In this document: in pieces, positions 43,828 to 51,657 of the stretch | Layout: each line of letters opens with the position of its first letter | How positions within the stretch are numbered: position 1 is the stretch's first letter | Position numbers and translations under genes: made by a program | NCBI RefSeq assembly: GCF_904848165.1 | Contig: NZ_LR884459.1 | Coordinates: forward strand, 3,224,001 to 3,288,000 | Source of the DNA: Psychrobacter arenosus | GTDB taxonomy: Bacteria > Pseudomonadota > Gammaproteobacteria > Pseudomonadales > Moraxellaceae | Reading direction: 5' to 3' | Length of the DNA stretch: 64,000 nucleotides | The notes under the pieces: model-generated | What the model was told of the DNA's origin: nothing | What the model saw: the letters and a program-made list of their open reading frames with translations, nothing else | Databases searched by the model: none

Positions 43828-44331
43828 ATGGTTGGCGAGATTGAAGGCGTTGACGAAATCATGCTTAAGTTTCGCGAGCTTGGTAGTCCTCGTAAGTCTA
43901 AGAATGCCGCAGTAAGATCATCTCGGCGCGCTATGAATATTGTCAAAAAAGAGGCGGTGGCCAGGGCTAAAGCGCTAGATGACAAAGACAGCACGGAGCG
44001 TATTTGGAAGAACATTGTAGTCAAGGCGGCTCGCACACGTAGTCCGGGGTTTGTGGTAATGCGTGTAGGCGTTAAAGGCGGTTCTAGACAATATGCTAAA
44101 ACCAAGCGCAATAAGAAAAAAGGCTTAGCTGGTCAAACGTATAACGTTGCTGGCGATAAGACTAATCCCGGCGGCGACACTTGGTACTGGCGCCTTGTTG
44201 AGTTGGGCACATCCCATACGGCGCCCAATCCATTTTTGAGACCTGCTTTATATAACAATATGGATGTCGTGCAAGAGGCCTTTGGCGAGTCATTCAACAC
44301 TGAGCTTGATAAAGAGATTGCAAAACTATGA
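43828..44331 (+). CDS. HK97 gp10-family head-tail protein
   Basis: Product is 167 aa. I-E-G-V-D-E-I-M-L-K-F-R-E-L, A-A-V-R-S-S-R-R-A-M-N, then W-Y-W-R-L-V-E-L-G-T-S-H-T-A-P-N-P-F-L-R-P-A define the gp10 family of tail-completion/connector proteins. It overlaps the next gene by 4 bases. Confidence 0.9.
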   Translation: MVGEIEGVDEIMLKFRELGSPRKSKNAAVRSSRRAMNIVKKEAVARAKALDDKDSTERIWKNIVVKAARTRSPGFVVMRVGVKGGSRQYAKTKRNKKKGLAGQTYNVAGDKTNPGGDTWYWRLVELGTSHTAPNPFLRPALYNNMDVVQEAFGESFNTELDKEIAKL

Positions 44332-44720
44332 GCTTCTTACCTATCTATCGCACGCTTAAAGCTGATGTTGAGTTGGCCAAGCTTATAGATGTAGAAACAA
44401 AGCTGTTTGAAGATATGGCGCCTTTTAAACTGAGATCTGACGGTACTGTAGTTGTGACAGTCTCACCACCGTACATGGTATGGACCACAATATCTGGCCA
44501 AGCCAACAACCATTTAGATTGCCCCGCAAATTTTGACGACACCCAATATCAATTAATGGTTTACGCGACCAATGCTCGCGATGCTTACGCTATAAGAGAC
44601 GCTGCTCGCGTAGTGCTCGAAACTAAATCATGGATTTTAAACCCTTCCATCAATCACTTTGAAACCGAAACCAAGCTCTACGCTCGCGGCTTTGATGCCA
44701 ATTGGATATTAGAGCGATAA
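44328..44720 (+). CDS. tail completion protein (DUF3168)
   Basis: Product is 130 aa. The order after gp10 and the sequence P-Y-M-V-W-T-T-I-S-G, then Q-L-M-V-Y-A, A-Y-A-I-R-D-A and F-D-A-N-W-I-L-E-R fit DUF3168/gp17-like tail terminator proteins, which cap the tail tube at the head side. Confidence 0.82.
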   Translation: MSFLPIYRTLKADVELAKLIDVETKLFEDMAPFKLRSDGTVVVTVSPPYMVWTTISGQANNHLDCPANFDDTQYQLMVYATNARDAYAIRDAARVVLETKSWILNPSINHFETETKLYARGFDANWILER

Positions 44721-44751
44721 CCCTCCACACAACTGAATAGGAATGCCAAAC

Positions 44752-45252
44752 ATGGCTAAGAAAATTAAAGGCGTTTTGACGCAAGGCACCAAAGTCTGGA
44801 TTAAGCATGGCGATGAAGATGCGCCGACGCTAACAATGATGGAATGTATCACGGGCATTCAAATCGGAGATGATAGCCCGACCGAGATTGATAACACATG
44901 CTTGGACGAAGAAGATACGGCCACCTCCGAATTTGGTTTAAACAAGCCAGGTGAAGGCTCTATCACTATCAACACTGATCCGAAAAACGCATCTCATATG
45001 GCCCTGCTGCAGGCCGCCAGCAATAATGAAACGGTGGAAGTATATGTTGGGTATTCCGATGGCCCCGGAGAGCCTACATTAGGAGACACCCCAGACTTTG
45101 AGGTTACCCTGCCAGAGACACGAACGTGGACAACTTTCACCGCTCGATTAAGAGAGTCATCTCCTACGTTTGACCCAGATAGCTTGGTTAAGCACTCTAT
45201 CGCTATGAAGAGACAGACTAAAGCGGTAACACAGTACCGCACCGGCGCTTAA
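44752..45252 (+). CDS. major tail tube protein
   Basis: Product is 166 aa. G-T-K-V-W-I, G-D-D-S-P-T-E-I-D-N-T-C-L-D and F-G-L-N-K-P-G-E-G-S-I-T-I-N match tail-tube proteins with a single beta-sandwich. The ATG at 44752 is preferred because AGGA is 9 bases upstream; the ATG at 44743 is almost contiguous with it. A terminator follows. Confidence 0.85.
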   Translation: MAKKIKGVLTQGTKVWIKHGDEDAPTLTMMECITGIQIGDDSPTEIDNTCLDEEDTATSEFGLNKPGEGSITINTDPKNASHMALLQAASNNETVEVYVGYSDGPGEPTLGDTPDFEVTLPETRTWTTFTARLRESSPTFDPDSLVKHSIAMKRQTKAVTQYRTGA

Positions 45253-45275
45253 GTTTAGCGATACAATATTCACCT

Positions 45276-45298
45276 AGGCCCCTTAATCGGGGCCTTAC
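45276..45298 (+). terminator. hairpin after tail tube gene
   Basis: AGGCCCC (45276-45282) with GGGGCCT (45289-45295), 6-base loop. The T-tract is interrupted, so it may also act as RNA stabiliser. Confidence 0.6.
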
Positions 45299-45318
45299 TT
45301 ATTTATAGTGAGCATGAA

Positions 45319-45732
45319 ATGGCCGTAGCAAAACCAAAAACAGCGACTAAGACAGCTACCAAAACTACGCAAGAGACACCTGCTGCTAGCAAGCTAGGCA
45401 TGGCTGATATCAAATCAGGCTCTCTTGTTTCCCAAATTCGCGATGAAACAATTGAGTTTTACCATGATGGCGCCGAATACGCAGTAGACACGCGTATCAA
45501 GACATTACCCTTTATCGAAACAGAGTCCCTACTGGGACGTATGAATAAAGGCGAAGATGTCACAGCTGAGTGGATTTCCAAAGCGCTAGTTGATGAATCC
45601 GGCAAGCTGGCATTCACTCAAGAGCAGGTTGAGCATAACTTCGTGCAAGGGCTAGCCGTGGCAGTGTTTGACAAAGTTTATGGGGCTGACAATATAAAAA
45701 AGATGATGGAGAAGCGCTTCACCCAAGCGTAA
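45319..45732 (+). CDS. tail assembly chaperone, short form (G-like)
   Basis: Product is 137 aa. A Thr/Lys-rich N-terminus is followed by the domain M-A-D-I-K-S-G-S-L-V and F-I-E-T-E-S-L-L-G-R-M and the late F-V-Q-G-L-A-V-A-V-F-D-K-V-Y-G. Position between tail tube and tape measure, plus the slippery site near its end, identify it as the G component of a G/GT pair. These chaperones coat the tape measure during tail assembly. Confidence 0.82.
   Translation: MAVAKPKTATKTATKTTQETPAASKLGMADIKSGSLVSQIRDETIEFYHDGAEYAVDTRIKTLPFIETESLLGRMNKGEDVTAEWISKALVDESGKLAFTQEQVEHNFVQGLAVAVFDKVYGADNIKKMMEKRFTQA
45696..45702 (+). promoter_or_regulatory. -1 programmed frameshift slippery heptamer
   Basis: A-AAA-AAG in the zero frame (AAA at 45697-45699, AAG at 45700-45702). 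A -1 slip joins the G-like frame to an open T frame ending at 46022. This is one of the most efficient slippery sequences known in bacteria. Confidence 0.85.
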
Positions 45733-46022
45733 TAGCTGGGGAAGAAGAACTTCTCTATGAGCTTGCGTTAAACGGAATTGGCGGCAACACCATTTATCAG
45801 GTCAAGTCGAACCTCACGCTTAAGGAGCTGCGCCAGTGGGCAGTTTATCGAAATCGACGAGGGAGCCTGAATATTGGCAGACGCGTAGAGCAGGCAGCTG
45901 CTAATGCCGCATCATTTCATTACAACACTAAAGTCAAAGAGGAACATCACATTGACCCTCTTATTTTAATGCCGCATGAAGACGATGTGATTGAAACCTT
46001 CGAAGAGCAAATAGTGAAATAA
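45702..46022 (+). CDS. tail assembly chaperone, T extension of GT fusion
   Basis: This frame has no credible start but is open from the slippery site to 46022. A -1 shift would give a 234-aa GT protein: 128 residues of G followed by 106 residues starting D-D-G-E-A-L-H-P-S-V-I. The T part has G-I-G-G-N-T-I-Y, L-T-L-K-E-L-R-Q-W and R-V-E-Q-A-A-A-N-A-A. The A-N-x-x-S-F-H-Y motif resembles T domains of other phages that contact the tape measure and tube proteins. Confidence 0.8.
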   Translation, partial: DDGEALHPSVIAGEEELLYELALNGIGGNTIYQVKSNLTLKELRQWAVYRNRRGSLNIGRRVEQAAANAASFHYNTKVKEEHHIDPLILMPHEDDVIETFEEQIVK

Positions 46023-46065
46023 CGGGGTTAAAATCGCTTAGTTGTTATGACTTTATATTTAAAAG

Positions 46066-46094
46066 TTGCTGAAATATGTCTACTGTCTTATTAT
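46066..46094 (+). promoter_or_regulatory. moron promoter
   Basis: TTGCTG (46066-46071), 17-base spacer, TATTAT (46089-46094), just upstream of the lipoprotein gene and independent of the late operon. Confidence 0.75.
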
Positions 46095-46097
46095 CTA

Positions 46098-46115
46098 TTA
46101 ATTACAGATAATTAA
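46098..46115. promoter_or_regulatory. palindrome at the moron promoter start site
   Basis: TTAATTA-N4-TAATTAA, perfect 7+7 repeat, covering the expected transcription start. Candidate operator; different from the phage CI operator. Confidence 0.5.
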
Positions 46116-46128
46116 GGAGTATAAATTA

Positions 46129-46809
46129 ATGTACAGAATTACTTTTTGTTTGGCTGCTTCGTTTGTAGTTGTAGGCTGCGCCACACCTTTAACAAATTAT
46201 CAGCCACAAATTCGCCAAATTAGCGAACCTCCGATAAATACTATTAACACTGCGAATATTGGTGATCGAATGCTCAGTCAAGGCAGAGTGGTTGATAGAG
46301 AGGCTTTGTATTTTCCCGTAACTCAAAAAACCAGTTTTCAGCATACTATTCAGCAGGGTTATTTCCCTAAACGCGGTGAGTCTGATGAATACGAGCAGTA
46401 TGGGATATCTAACGAAAGTGGTGCTGGGAAAGTGATAGACGGGCCTTTATCTGACCCTACTCAGAGTTTAACGCTACGTAAAACAGACAACGCTATATGT
46501 GTGTTTACTATGTACAATATGAATGTGGACTGCAAGACAGGGCTTGATTTTGAGAAAAGAAACTGGGCAACAGCTGATACTAACAGCTTTCAGCAGACTT
46601 TGATATATAACGGCAAAGTTGGCTCCAAAATCAATATTGGGTATCGTGAGTTTTCTGGGGATATGGCTCGTTCAGCCTTCAGTAATGAGGTTGAGTATGA
46701 CTTACAAGACTCAAATCAAATTGGCTATAAAGGAGCATTGTTAGATATTGTTGATGCTAACAATCAAATGATAAAGTATAAAGTTCTTAAAAACTTCAAC
46801 ACTCAATAA
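46129..46809 (+). CDS. lipoprotein moron between tail chaperone and tape measure genes
   Basis: Product is 226 aa. It begins with a signal of M-Y-R-I-T-F-C-L-A-A-S-F-V-V-V and lipobox V-G-C-A (Cys ~17), so it should be lipid-anchored. The body is rich in Asn, Gln and Ser with no recognised domain. AAGGAG lies 9 bases upstream. It has its own promoter and terminator, and its AT-rich composition differs from the virion genes on both sides. These are the marks of a moron expressed in the lysogen. Surface or periplasmic lipoproteins of this kind can alter superinfection or host interactions, but that is not shown here. Confidence 0.78.
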   Translation: MYRITFCLAASFVVVGCATPLTNYQPQIRQISEPPINTINTANIGDRMLSQGRVVDREALYFPVTQKTSFQHTIQQGYFPKRGESDEYEQYGISNESGAGKVIDGPLSDPTQSLTLRKTDNAICVFTMYNMNVDCKTGLDFEKRNWATADTNSFQQTLIYNGKVGSKINIGYREFSGDMARSAFSNEVEYDLQDSNQIGYKGALLDIVDANNQMIKYKVLKNFNTQ

Positions 46810-46828
46810 TTTAGTTATTATTTTCAAG

Positions 46829-46857
46829 AAAGCCCACCTATTTGGTGGGTTTTTTTA
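46829..46857 (+). terminator. moron terminator
   Basis: CCCACC (46833-46838) with GGTGGG (46844-46849), five-base loop, seven T residues. Confidence 0.88.
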
Positions 46858-46875
46858 TACCCAAAGGAAATAGCA

Positions 46876-49800
46876 ATGGCAACCACATCTCTCGGCAGAC
46901 TTACTCTCGATCTAGCAGTCAAACTATCAGAATTCACAGACGGTATGTCGAGAGCTGAGCGTGAGACTGAAGAACGCACTCGCAATATGAGCGAATCAGT
47001 TCGCACCTTCCGCGACCGATTAATGGAAGATTTAGGTGGCACGCAATTAGGAGGTGTCATTGATGGTCTTGCCAGTCGGCTAGGCGGCATCAGTGGTGGC
47101 GGAATGTTGGCCGGTGCAGCGATTGCGGGGATGGCTGTCGGCGGTGTTGCTGTTGGTATCGGCGCTCTTACAAACCTCGCGCTTGAAACTGCCAAAGCAG
47201 ACACTGAGCTCAAGATTTTGGCAAATACAGCAAAGGTCGGGGTCAAAGACTTTCAAGTCATCACACATGCTGCCGCCGCGTTAGGTGTTGAGCAGGATGC
47301 TTTGGCGGGAATCTTGGCAGATACACAAGAAAAACTAGGTGAATTTTCTGCTACTGGCGGCGGCGGCGCAGCTGATTTCTTCGAGGCTCTGCAAAATAAT
47401 ACAGAGATGACAGATGAGCAGATTAGAAATCTTGGCAAGACTCTGCAAGGTAAAGACGGCGTTCAAGCTATCCAACTAATCAAAGACGAGATGGATGCAT
47501 TAGGAGCGACATCTCAAGAGCAGCGTTTTGTCTTCGAGAGCTTGGCGGGAGACCTGGGGAATCTCCTTCCTCTATTTGATGATGGCGGCTCGCTGCTTGC
47601 TCAGTATGGTACTGCGCTAGAAGATGCTGGAGTAATCAAAACTGAAGCAGCTATTGAGCAGTCACGCAGATTAACCGCGCAGACACAAGCAGTATCGACG
47701 CAGTTTGAAGGCTTTAAAACACAGCTTGCAATGCAGATGATGCCGATACTAAACAACCTTATGGGCTACTTTGTTGATGGTAGTGTAAAAGGGGGTCAGT
47801 TTGGCTCAGTTATGGAATCAGTTGGGCTGATAGCCAAAACTGTAGGCGCTGGGATTATTGGCGTTGCAGGCGGCATAAAAATACTTGTAAGAATGATTCA
47901 AGCTTTTGGCGAACAGGTAGCCAATGTAGGCATTACGACTACCAACTTCTTTGAAGCCGATGGGTTTATGGCGAAAGCGAGGGCTCTAAAGCAAGGCTTT
48001 AGTGACAATTACAGCATCAATGCCAGACTAGCTAGTGATCTTGCAAGTGAGCTTGTCGCTACTAAAAACGCGATGACTGGTATGTTCACACCAATCAATA
48101 GCGAGCTAACAGGCTTAGCGGGCGCTTACTACGCTACAGGTGAAGCGGCTGCCGCTGCGGCATCTGGCATAGCGGTAAATACCCAAGAAGCTGAAGCAAA
48201 CGCTAAGGCTCAAGAAGCAGCAGCAAAAGCAATGGAGCGTGCGCAAAAAGCCGCTGGTAAAGCCAAGGGATTAGAAGTAAACGCCAAAGCACTTGCTAAC
48301 GCAGACAAGTATGGCTTTGCTGCATACGAGGCTCAGTACGGACTGCCTTACGGATTGATGACTGGCATCCATATGCAAGAGTCACATGGTAATACCAAGG
48401 CTACTGGTCCCATGACCAAATGGGGCCAAGCTAAAGGTGGCTTTCAACTTATTGACGATACCGCTCGCCGATTCGAGGTTCAGAATGCTTACAACATGGA
48501 GCAAGCCACCGAGGGCGCAGCAAAGTACTTGAGCTGGCTATATAAACGTTTTAATGGAGATCTTGCTAAGACAATTGCCGCATATAACACCGGCGAAGGG
48601 AATGTTGATAAACATCCAATGTCTCTTATTTTGTCAGATAGATGGGCGCGTGACAAAAAAACAGGCGTTGGTCAGACCAAGCAGTACACGAAAAACGTAC
48701 TCGGTTATATGCAGTCACTGGGCGGCAAAGGCTCGGATAAACTTGTTTACGATAGCATGACTGCTGAAGCCAAAGCATTGGAAAAGCACCAACAAGGCCA
48801 ACAATCTCTTGTAGCTAAATATGCAACAGCGCGTGAAAAAATTGAAGCAGAACATCTTGATAACGTAGCTGAAATCAAAAAGTATCATGCAGAGGGTTCG
48901 GCGCAGTACTCCAAACTTATCGCACGTGAAGAAGAGCAGTATCTCGAGAAAAAGAATGTTGCGGCATTATCCATTATGTCGAAGTATATGTCTGAAAGCG
49001 CTAAGATCGAGGACGATCATCGCAAAAACGTTCTGGCAATTGAAAAAGAATTTGCGGAAGGCTCTATCGAACGTGAATTGTATACAGCTGCTGAGAAGGA
49101 GCGATATCTCGAACTCAAAAATGCTAAAGCTCAATCAATCATGATGAAGTATATGACCGAAGAGCAACGGCTTAAGTATGAACATGAGCAAGCTCTAAAA
49201 GAGATTGCAGAAGCTGGCATCGAGGATGATACAGTTCGCCAAAAATATATTGATTTGCAGAACGCTGTATATCAAGAAGACTTGGCGAACTTTAAATTTG
49301 CGCAAGAACAAAAAGCTCGTGAGCAAGATAAGGCATACCGAAGCATCGCTCAGAGTATGCGTGACAACATCAGTCAAGCTGCCTCTGACGCGCTGGACAG
49401 AACTGCTCAGCTATCGATGAAGCCTGACGACTACGCTAAGTGGCGGTCTGCGCAAGACTATGACGAGTCCTTTAACTCTGTTAATAATCAATACTCGAAC
49501 CGCAAAGCAGAGATTAACGCTGTAGACGAGCGCGGTGATCCTGTGTTTGATGAGTTACAGCGTAACGAGCTGTTGGAGGAGGCGCGCCTTGAGCATCTCA
49601 ATAACTTATGGGCAATGGAGCAAGACCACGCCTTAAAGACAAAAGCTTTAGAGCAGCAGATGCAGGACCAACGCACCGCTATTTACACTGGCATGTTTAG
49701 TAGTATGACCGGCGCTGCAGCAACATTCTTTGGTGAAAATTCTAGAATGCATCGGGCAGCGTTTGCAATGGAACAAGCATATGCTGTCTATAAAGCTACG

Positions 49801-50280
49801 ATGAATGCTGAAGAGACTTACTCTAACGTTTATACCGCCATGTCTGCGATTCCAATCGTTGGCCCTTATATCGCAGGGCCTGCGGCTTTTGCTGCATCAG
49901 CTTTGCAAATTGCCAGCGCTGCAAGAATTAAGAACATATCGGCCCCTACCGTAGCCGGTATCGCTCACGGCGGCCTAGACTATGTGCCAAAGGAGGCAAC
50001 CTATCTGCTGGATGAAGGTGAAGCTGTGTTGTCTCCAAGACAAAATAAGGACCTCACTAAGTTCTTAAGCGAGAGTAAAGGCCGAACATCTAGTAACGGC
50101 GGCATCACTATTAATAACAACTCAAGTGCGATGGTCCAAGCCGAACGTGGTCCTGATGGCCGAGTCACTATTGAAATGGTAGACCGCATGATTAATAAAA
50201 AGTTTAGCAGCTTGTCAGATAAGAACTCACACGCCTCTAAACAAATCCAACGTCACACTACTGCGAGGCCAAAACGATGA
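46876..50280 (+). CDS. tape measure protein with lytic transglycosylase domain
   Basis: Product is 1134 aa; its length would set that of the tail. The N-terminal part (to ~440) has G-G-x-A/hydrophobic segments and a helical region. A lytic transglycosylase/SLT-type domain at about 475-600 has catalytic Glu in M-Q-E-S-H-G-N (about 501), G-G-F-Q-L-I-D, and T-I-A-A-Y-N-T-G-E-G-N-V. It probably opens peptidoglycan during DNA entry. Coiled coil with two exact-length 55-residue repeats and a degenerate third (about 644-806) follows. The C-terminal part has hydrophobic segments and ends with the I-A-H-G-G-L-D-Y-V-P region found in other tape measures. Confidence 0.93.
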   Translation: MATTSLGRLTLDLAVKLSEFTDGMSRAERETEERTRNMSESVRTFRDRLMEDLGGTQLGGVIDGLASRLGGISGGGMLAGAAIAGMAVGGVAVGIGALTNLALETAKADTELKILANTAKVGVKDFQVITHAAAALGVEQDALAGILADTQEKLGEFSATGGGGAADFFEALQNNTEMTDEQIRNLGKTLQGKDGVQAIQLIKDEMDALGATSQEQRFVFESLAGDLGNLLPLFDDGGSLLAQYGTALEDAGVIKTEAAIEQSRRLTAQTQAVSTQFEGFKTQLAMQMMPILNNLMGYFVDGSVKGGQFGSVMESVGLIAKTVGAGIIGVAGGIKILVRMIQAFGEQVANVGITTTNFFEADGFMAKARALKQGFSDNYSINARLASDLASELVATKNAMTGMFTPINSELTGLAGAYYATGEAAAAAASGIAVNTQEAEANAKAQEAAAKAMERAQKAAGKAKGLEVNAKALANADKYGFAAYEAQYGLPYGLMTGIHMQESHGNTKATGPMTKWGQAKGGFQLIDDTARRFEVQNAYNMEQATEGAAKYLSWLYKRFNGDLAKTIAAYNTGEGNVDKHPMSLILSDRWARDKKTGVGQTKQYTKNVLGYMQSLGGKGSDKLVYDSMTAEAKALEKHQQGQQSLVAKYATAREKIEAEHLDNVAEIKKYHAEGSAQYSKLIAREEEQYLEKKNVAALSIMSKYMSESAKIEDDHRKNVLAIEKEFAEGSIERELYTAAEKERYLELKNAKAQSIMMKYMTEEQRLKYEHEQALKEIAEAGIEDDTVRQKYIDLQNAVYQEDLANFKFAQEQKAREQDKAYRSIAQSMRDNISQAASDALDRTAQLSMKPDDYAKWRSAQDYDESFNSVNNQYSNRKAEINAVDERGDPVFDELQRNELLEEARLEHLNNLWAMEQDHALKTKALEQQMQDQRTAIYTGMFSSMTGAAATFFGENSRMHRAAFAMEQAYAVYKATMNAEETYSNVYTAMSAIPIVGPYIAGPAAFAASALQIASAARIKNISAPTVAGIAHGGLDYVPKEATYLLDEGEAVLSPRQNKDLTKFLSESKGRTSSNGGITINNNSSAMVQAERGPDGRVTIEMVDRMINKKFSSLSDKNSHASKQIQRHTTARPKR

Positions 50281-50756
50281 ATAGTTTCGCTCTGTGTCCT
50301 CTGCAGAGGGGACATAACCCTCAATTTGGCAACGGCATGCTTGAACAAGAGTTGATGGGTGGTTTTGCCCGGCAGAGCATACGCTTCGTGAATCCAGTTC
50401 ATGTTTGCACTGAGTCTGTACTGCTCGATACTGCTGCCAAGCAGCAATATTTCTGGGCATTCTGGCGCAGCCACACAGCAAAAAACCCGCGCCCATTTAT
50501 GTGGCGTCTCAAAATCGATGATGTCACTTCTGCAGATTACGAGTGTCAGTTTGTGGCAGACTCTCTGCAGGAGCAAGAGCGCAGTGGCAAGCTTGTCACT
50601 GTGTCTTTTGCGGTGCGATGCCGTCCCAGTCGGACCAATAACACGTTTGACGACACTATCATCGAGGTCTGGGAGTCTAAGAATCCCGTGCGATTACTTG
50701 CGCTATTAGAGCGTCTGGTCAACGTTGAAATGCCTGAAGCTTTAGGTGATATCTAA
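50277..50756 (+). CDS. minor tail protein
   Basis: Product is 159 aa. It lies directly after the tape measure (4-base overlap) where distal-tail and tip proteins are encoded. The sequence (F-W-A-F-W-R-S-H, R-P-F-M-W-R-L-K-I-D-D-V-T-S-A-D-Y-E-C-Q) is beta-rich and resembles small tip-proximal tail proteins. A firmer family is not recognised. It overlaps the DUF1833 gene by 1 base. Confidence 0.65.
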   Translation: MNSFALCPLQRGHNPQFGNGMLEQELMGGFARQSIRFVNPVHVCTESVLLDTAAKQQYFWAFWRSHTAKNPRPFMWRLKIDDVTSADYECQFVADSLQEQERSGKLVTVSFAVRCRPSRTNNTFDDTIIEVWESKNPVRLLALLERLVNVEMPEALGDI

Positions 50757-51280
50757 TGCCAACAATTAACGATATTAAAGATATCCACTTGGATAGCCGG
50801 CCAAGCATAGCTCTGTTAGAAACGATAGAAGCCAAGCATAGTGCCTGGGGTACGTCTTTACGCATTGCCACCAACCATGCTGACGGCTTTGAGGCACGTA
50901 ATGAGCTGGGGCAATTTACCCAGTATCAGTTTGCACCATTGATTATCAATAAAGGCAGTGTGTCGGACGATTTAGACCAAAGCTTAAACATCACACTAGG
51001 TGACCTTGGAGAGATTCTGCCGCCACTAATCAAGCAGATTCGTGACGCTGATAGCGATGAGATGCCATCTGTGACTTACCGTGCATACGCATATGATGTT
51101 GCGTCGATGTCACTCGCCAAAGAAACGCCTATCGATATAATCAAAAACCTACCGGTACAGACTATGAGCCGGGACCATCAAGGTACAACCTTTGAAGCCA
51201 AGACCGAAAGTAAGAATGCAGTAGTCGTAGGCCGCACCTTTAACCCTAATGACTATCAAGATTTAAAAGGCTTGTTATGA
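50756..51280 (+). CDS. DUF1833 family tail protein
   Basis: Product is 174 aa. F-E-A-R-N-E-L-G, F-x-P-L-I-I, I-T-L-G-D-L-G-E-I-L-P-P-L, then P-V-T-Y-R-A-Y are hallmarks of DUF1833, encoded between tape measure and tip genes. It is probably a distal tail component. It overlaps the next gene by 4 bases. Confidence 0.82.
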   Translation: MPTINDIKDIHLDSRPSIALLETIEAKHSAWGTSLRIATNHADGFEARNELGQFTQYQFAPLIINKGSVSDDLDQSLNITLGDLGEILPPLIKQIRDADSDEMPSVTYRAYAYDVASMSLAKETPIDIIKNLPVQTMSRDHQGTTFEAKTESKNAVVVGRTFNPNDYQDLKGLL

Positions 51281-51657
51281 AAAGTATCGACCCTCTGCTC
51301 GATAGAGTTTATGACGAAGACAACTATCACTGCGTACACTTTGTCATCGAATCTGGCCAGTATCTTTTTGGTTATGACTTTACACACTGCTTTTTAGGTA
51401 TGACTGGATCACTGAATGCTGAGGTACAGACCTCAAGACACACGGTCGCTAATAGCAAGCGCACCCAGTCACCTAAAGACGGAACTGTAGTGCTTATGAC
51501 AAATCTCACAGGTCGCCTGCATGTTGGGCTTTATTACTGTGGCCAAGTGCTGCACTTGTCTGCGCAAGGCCCTCGCTTTCAAACGCTACGTACATTGAAT
51601 AGGCTCTATAAAAGGATTAGGTTTTATGACGCTAAAGATTTTTTACAACGAGCTTGA
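51277..51657 (+). CDS. NlpC/P60-like tail peptidase
   Basis: Product is 126 aa. The catalytic Cys is in N-Y-H-C-V-H-F-V (about residue 18) and the His in L-H-V-G-L-Y-Y-C-G-Q-V-L-H-L (about 82-95), both NlpC/P60 hallmarks. The position before the tip protein matches lambda K-type genes. It may cut peptide cross-links during injection. Confidence 0.7.
   Translation: MKSIDPLLDRVYDEDNYHCVHFVIESGQYLFGYDFTHCFLGMTGSLNAEVQTSRHTVANSKRTQSPKDGTVVLMTNLTGRLHVGLYYCGQVLHLSAQGPRFQTLRTLNRLYKRIRFYDAKDFLQRA

Noticed and set aside
42521..45252. Myovirus-type tail (sheath, baseplate)
   Set aside because: No sheath, spike or baseplate wedge genes are present; tail tube, G/GT chaperones and J-like tip indicate a non-contractile tail.
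50253..50576. 107-codon minus-strand frame at the tape measure/minor tail junction
   Set aside because: All late genes are rightward with 1-4 base overlaps; this is a shadow frame.
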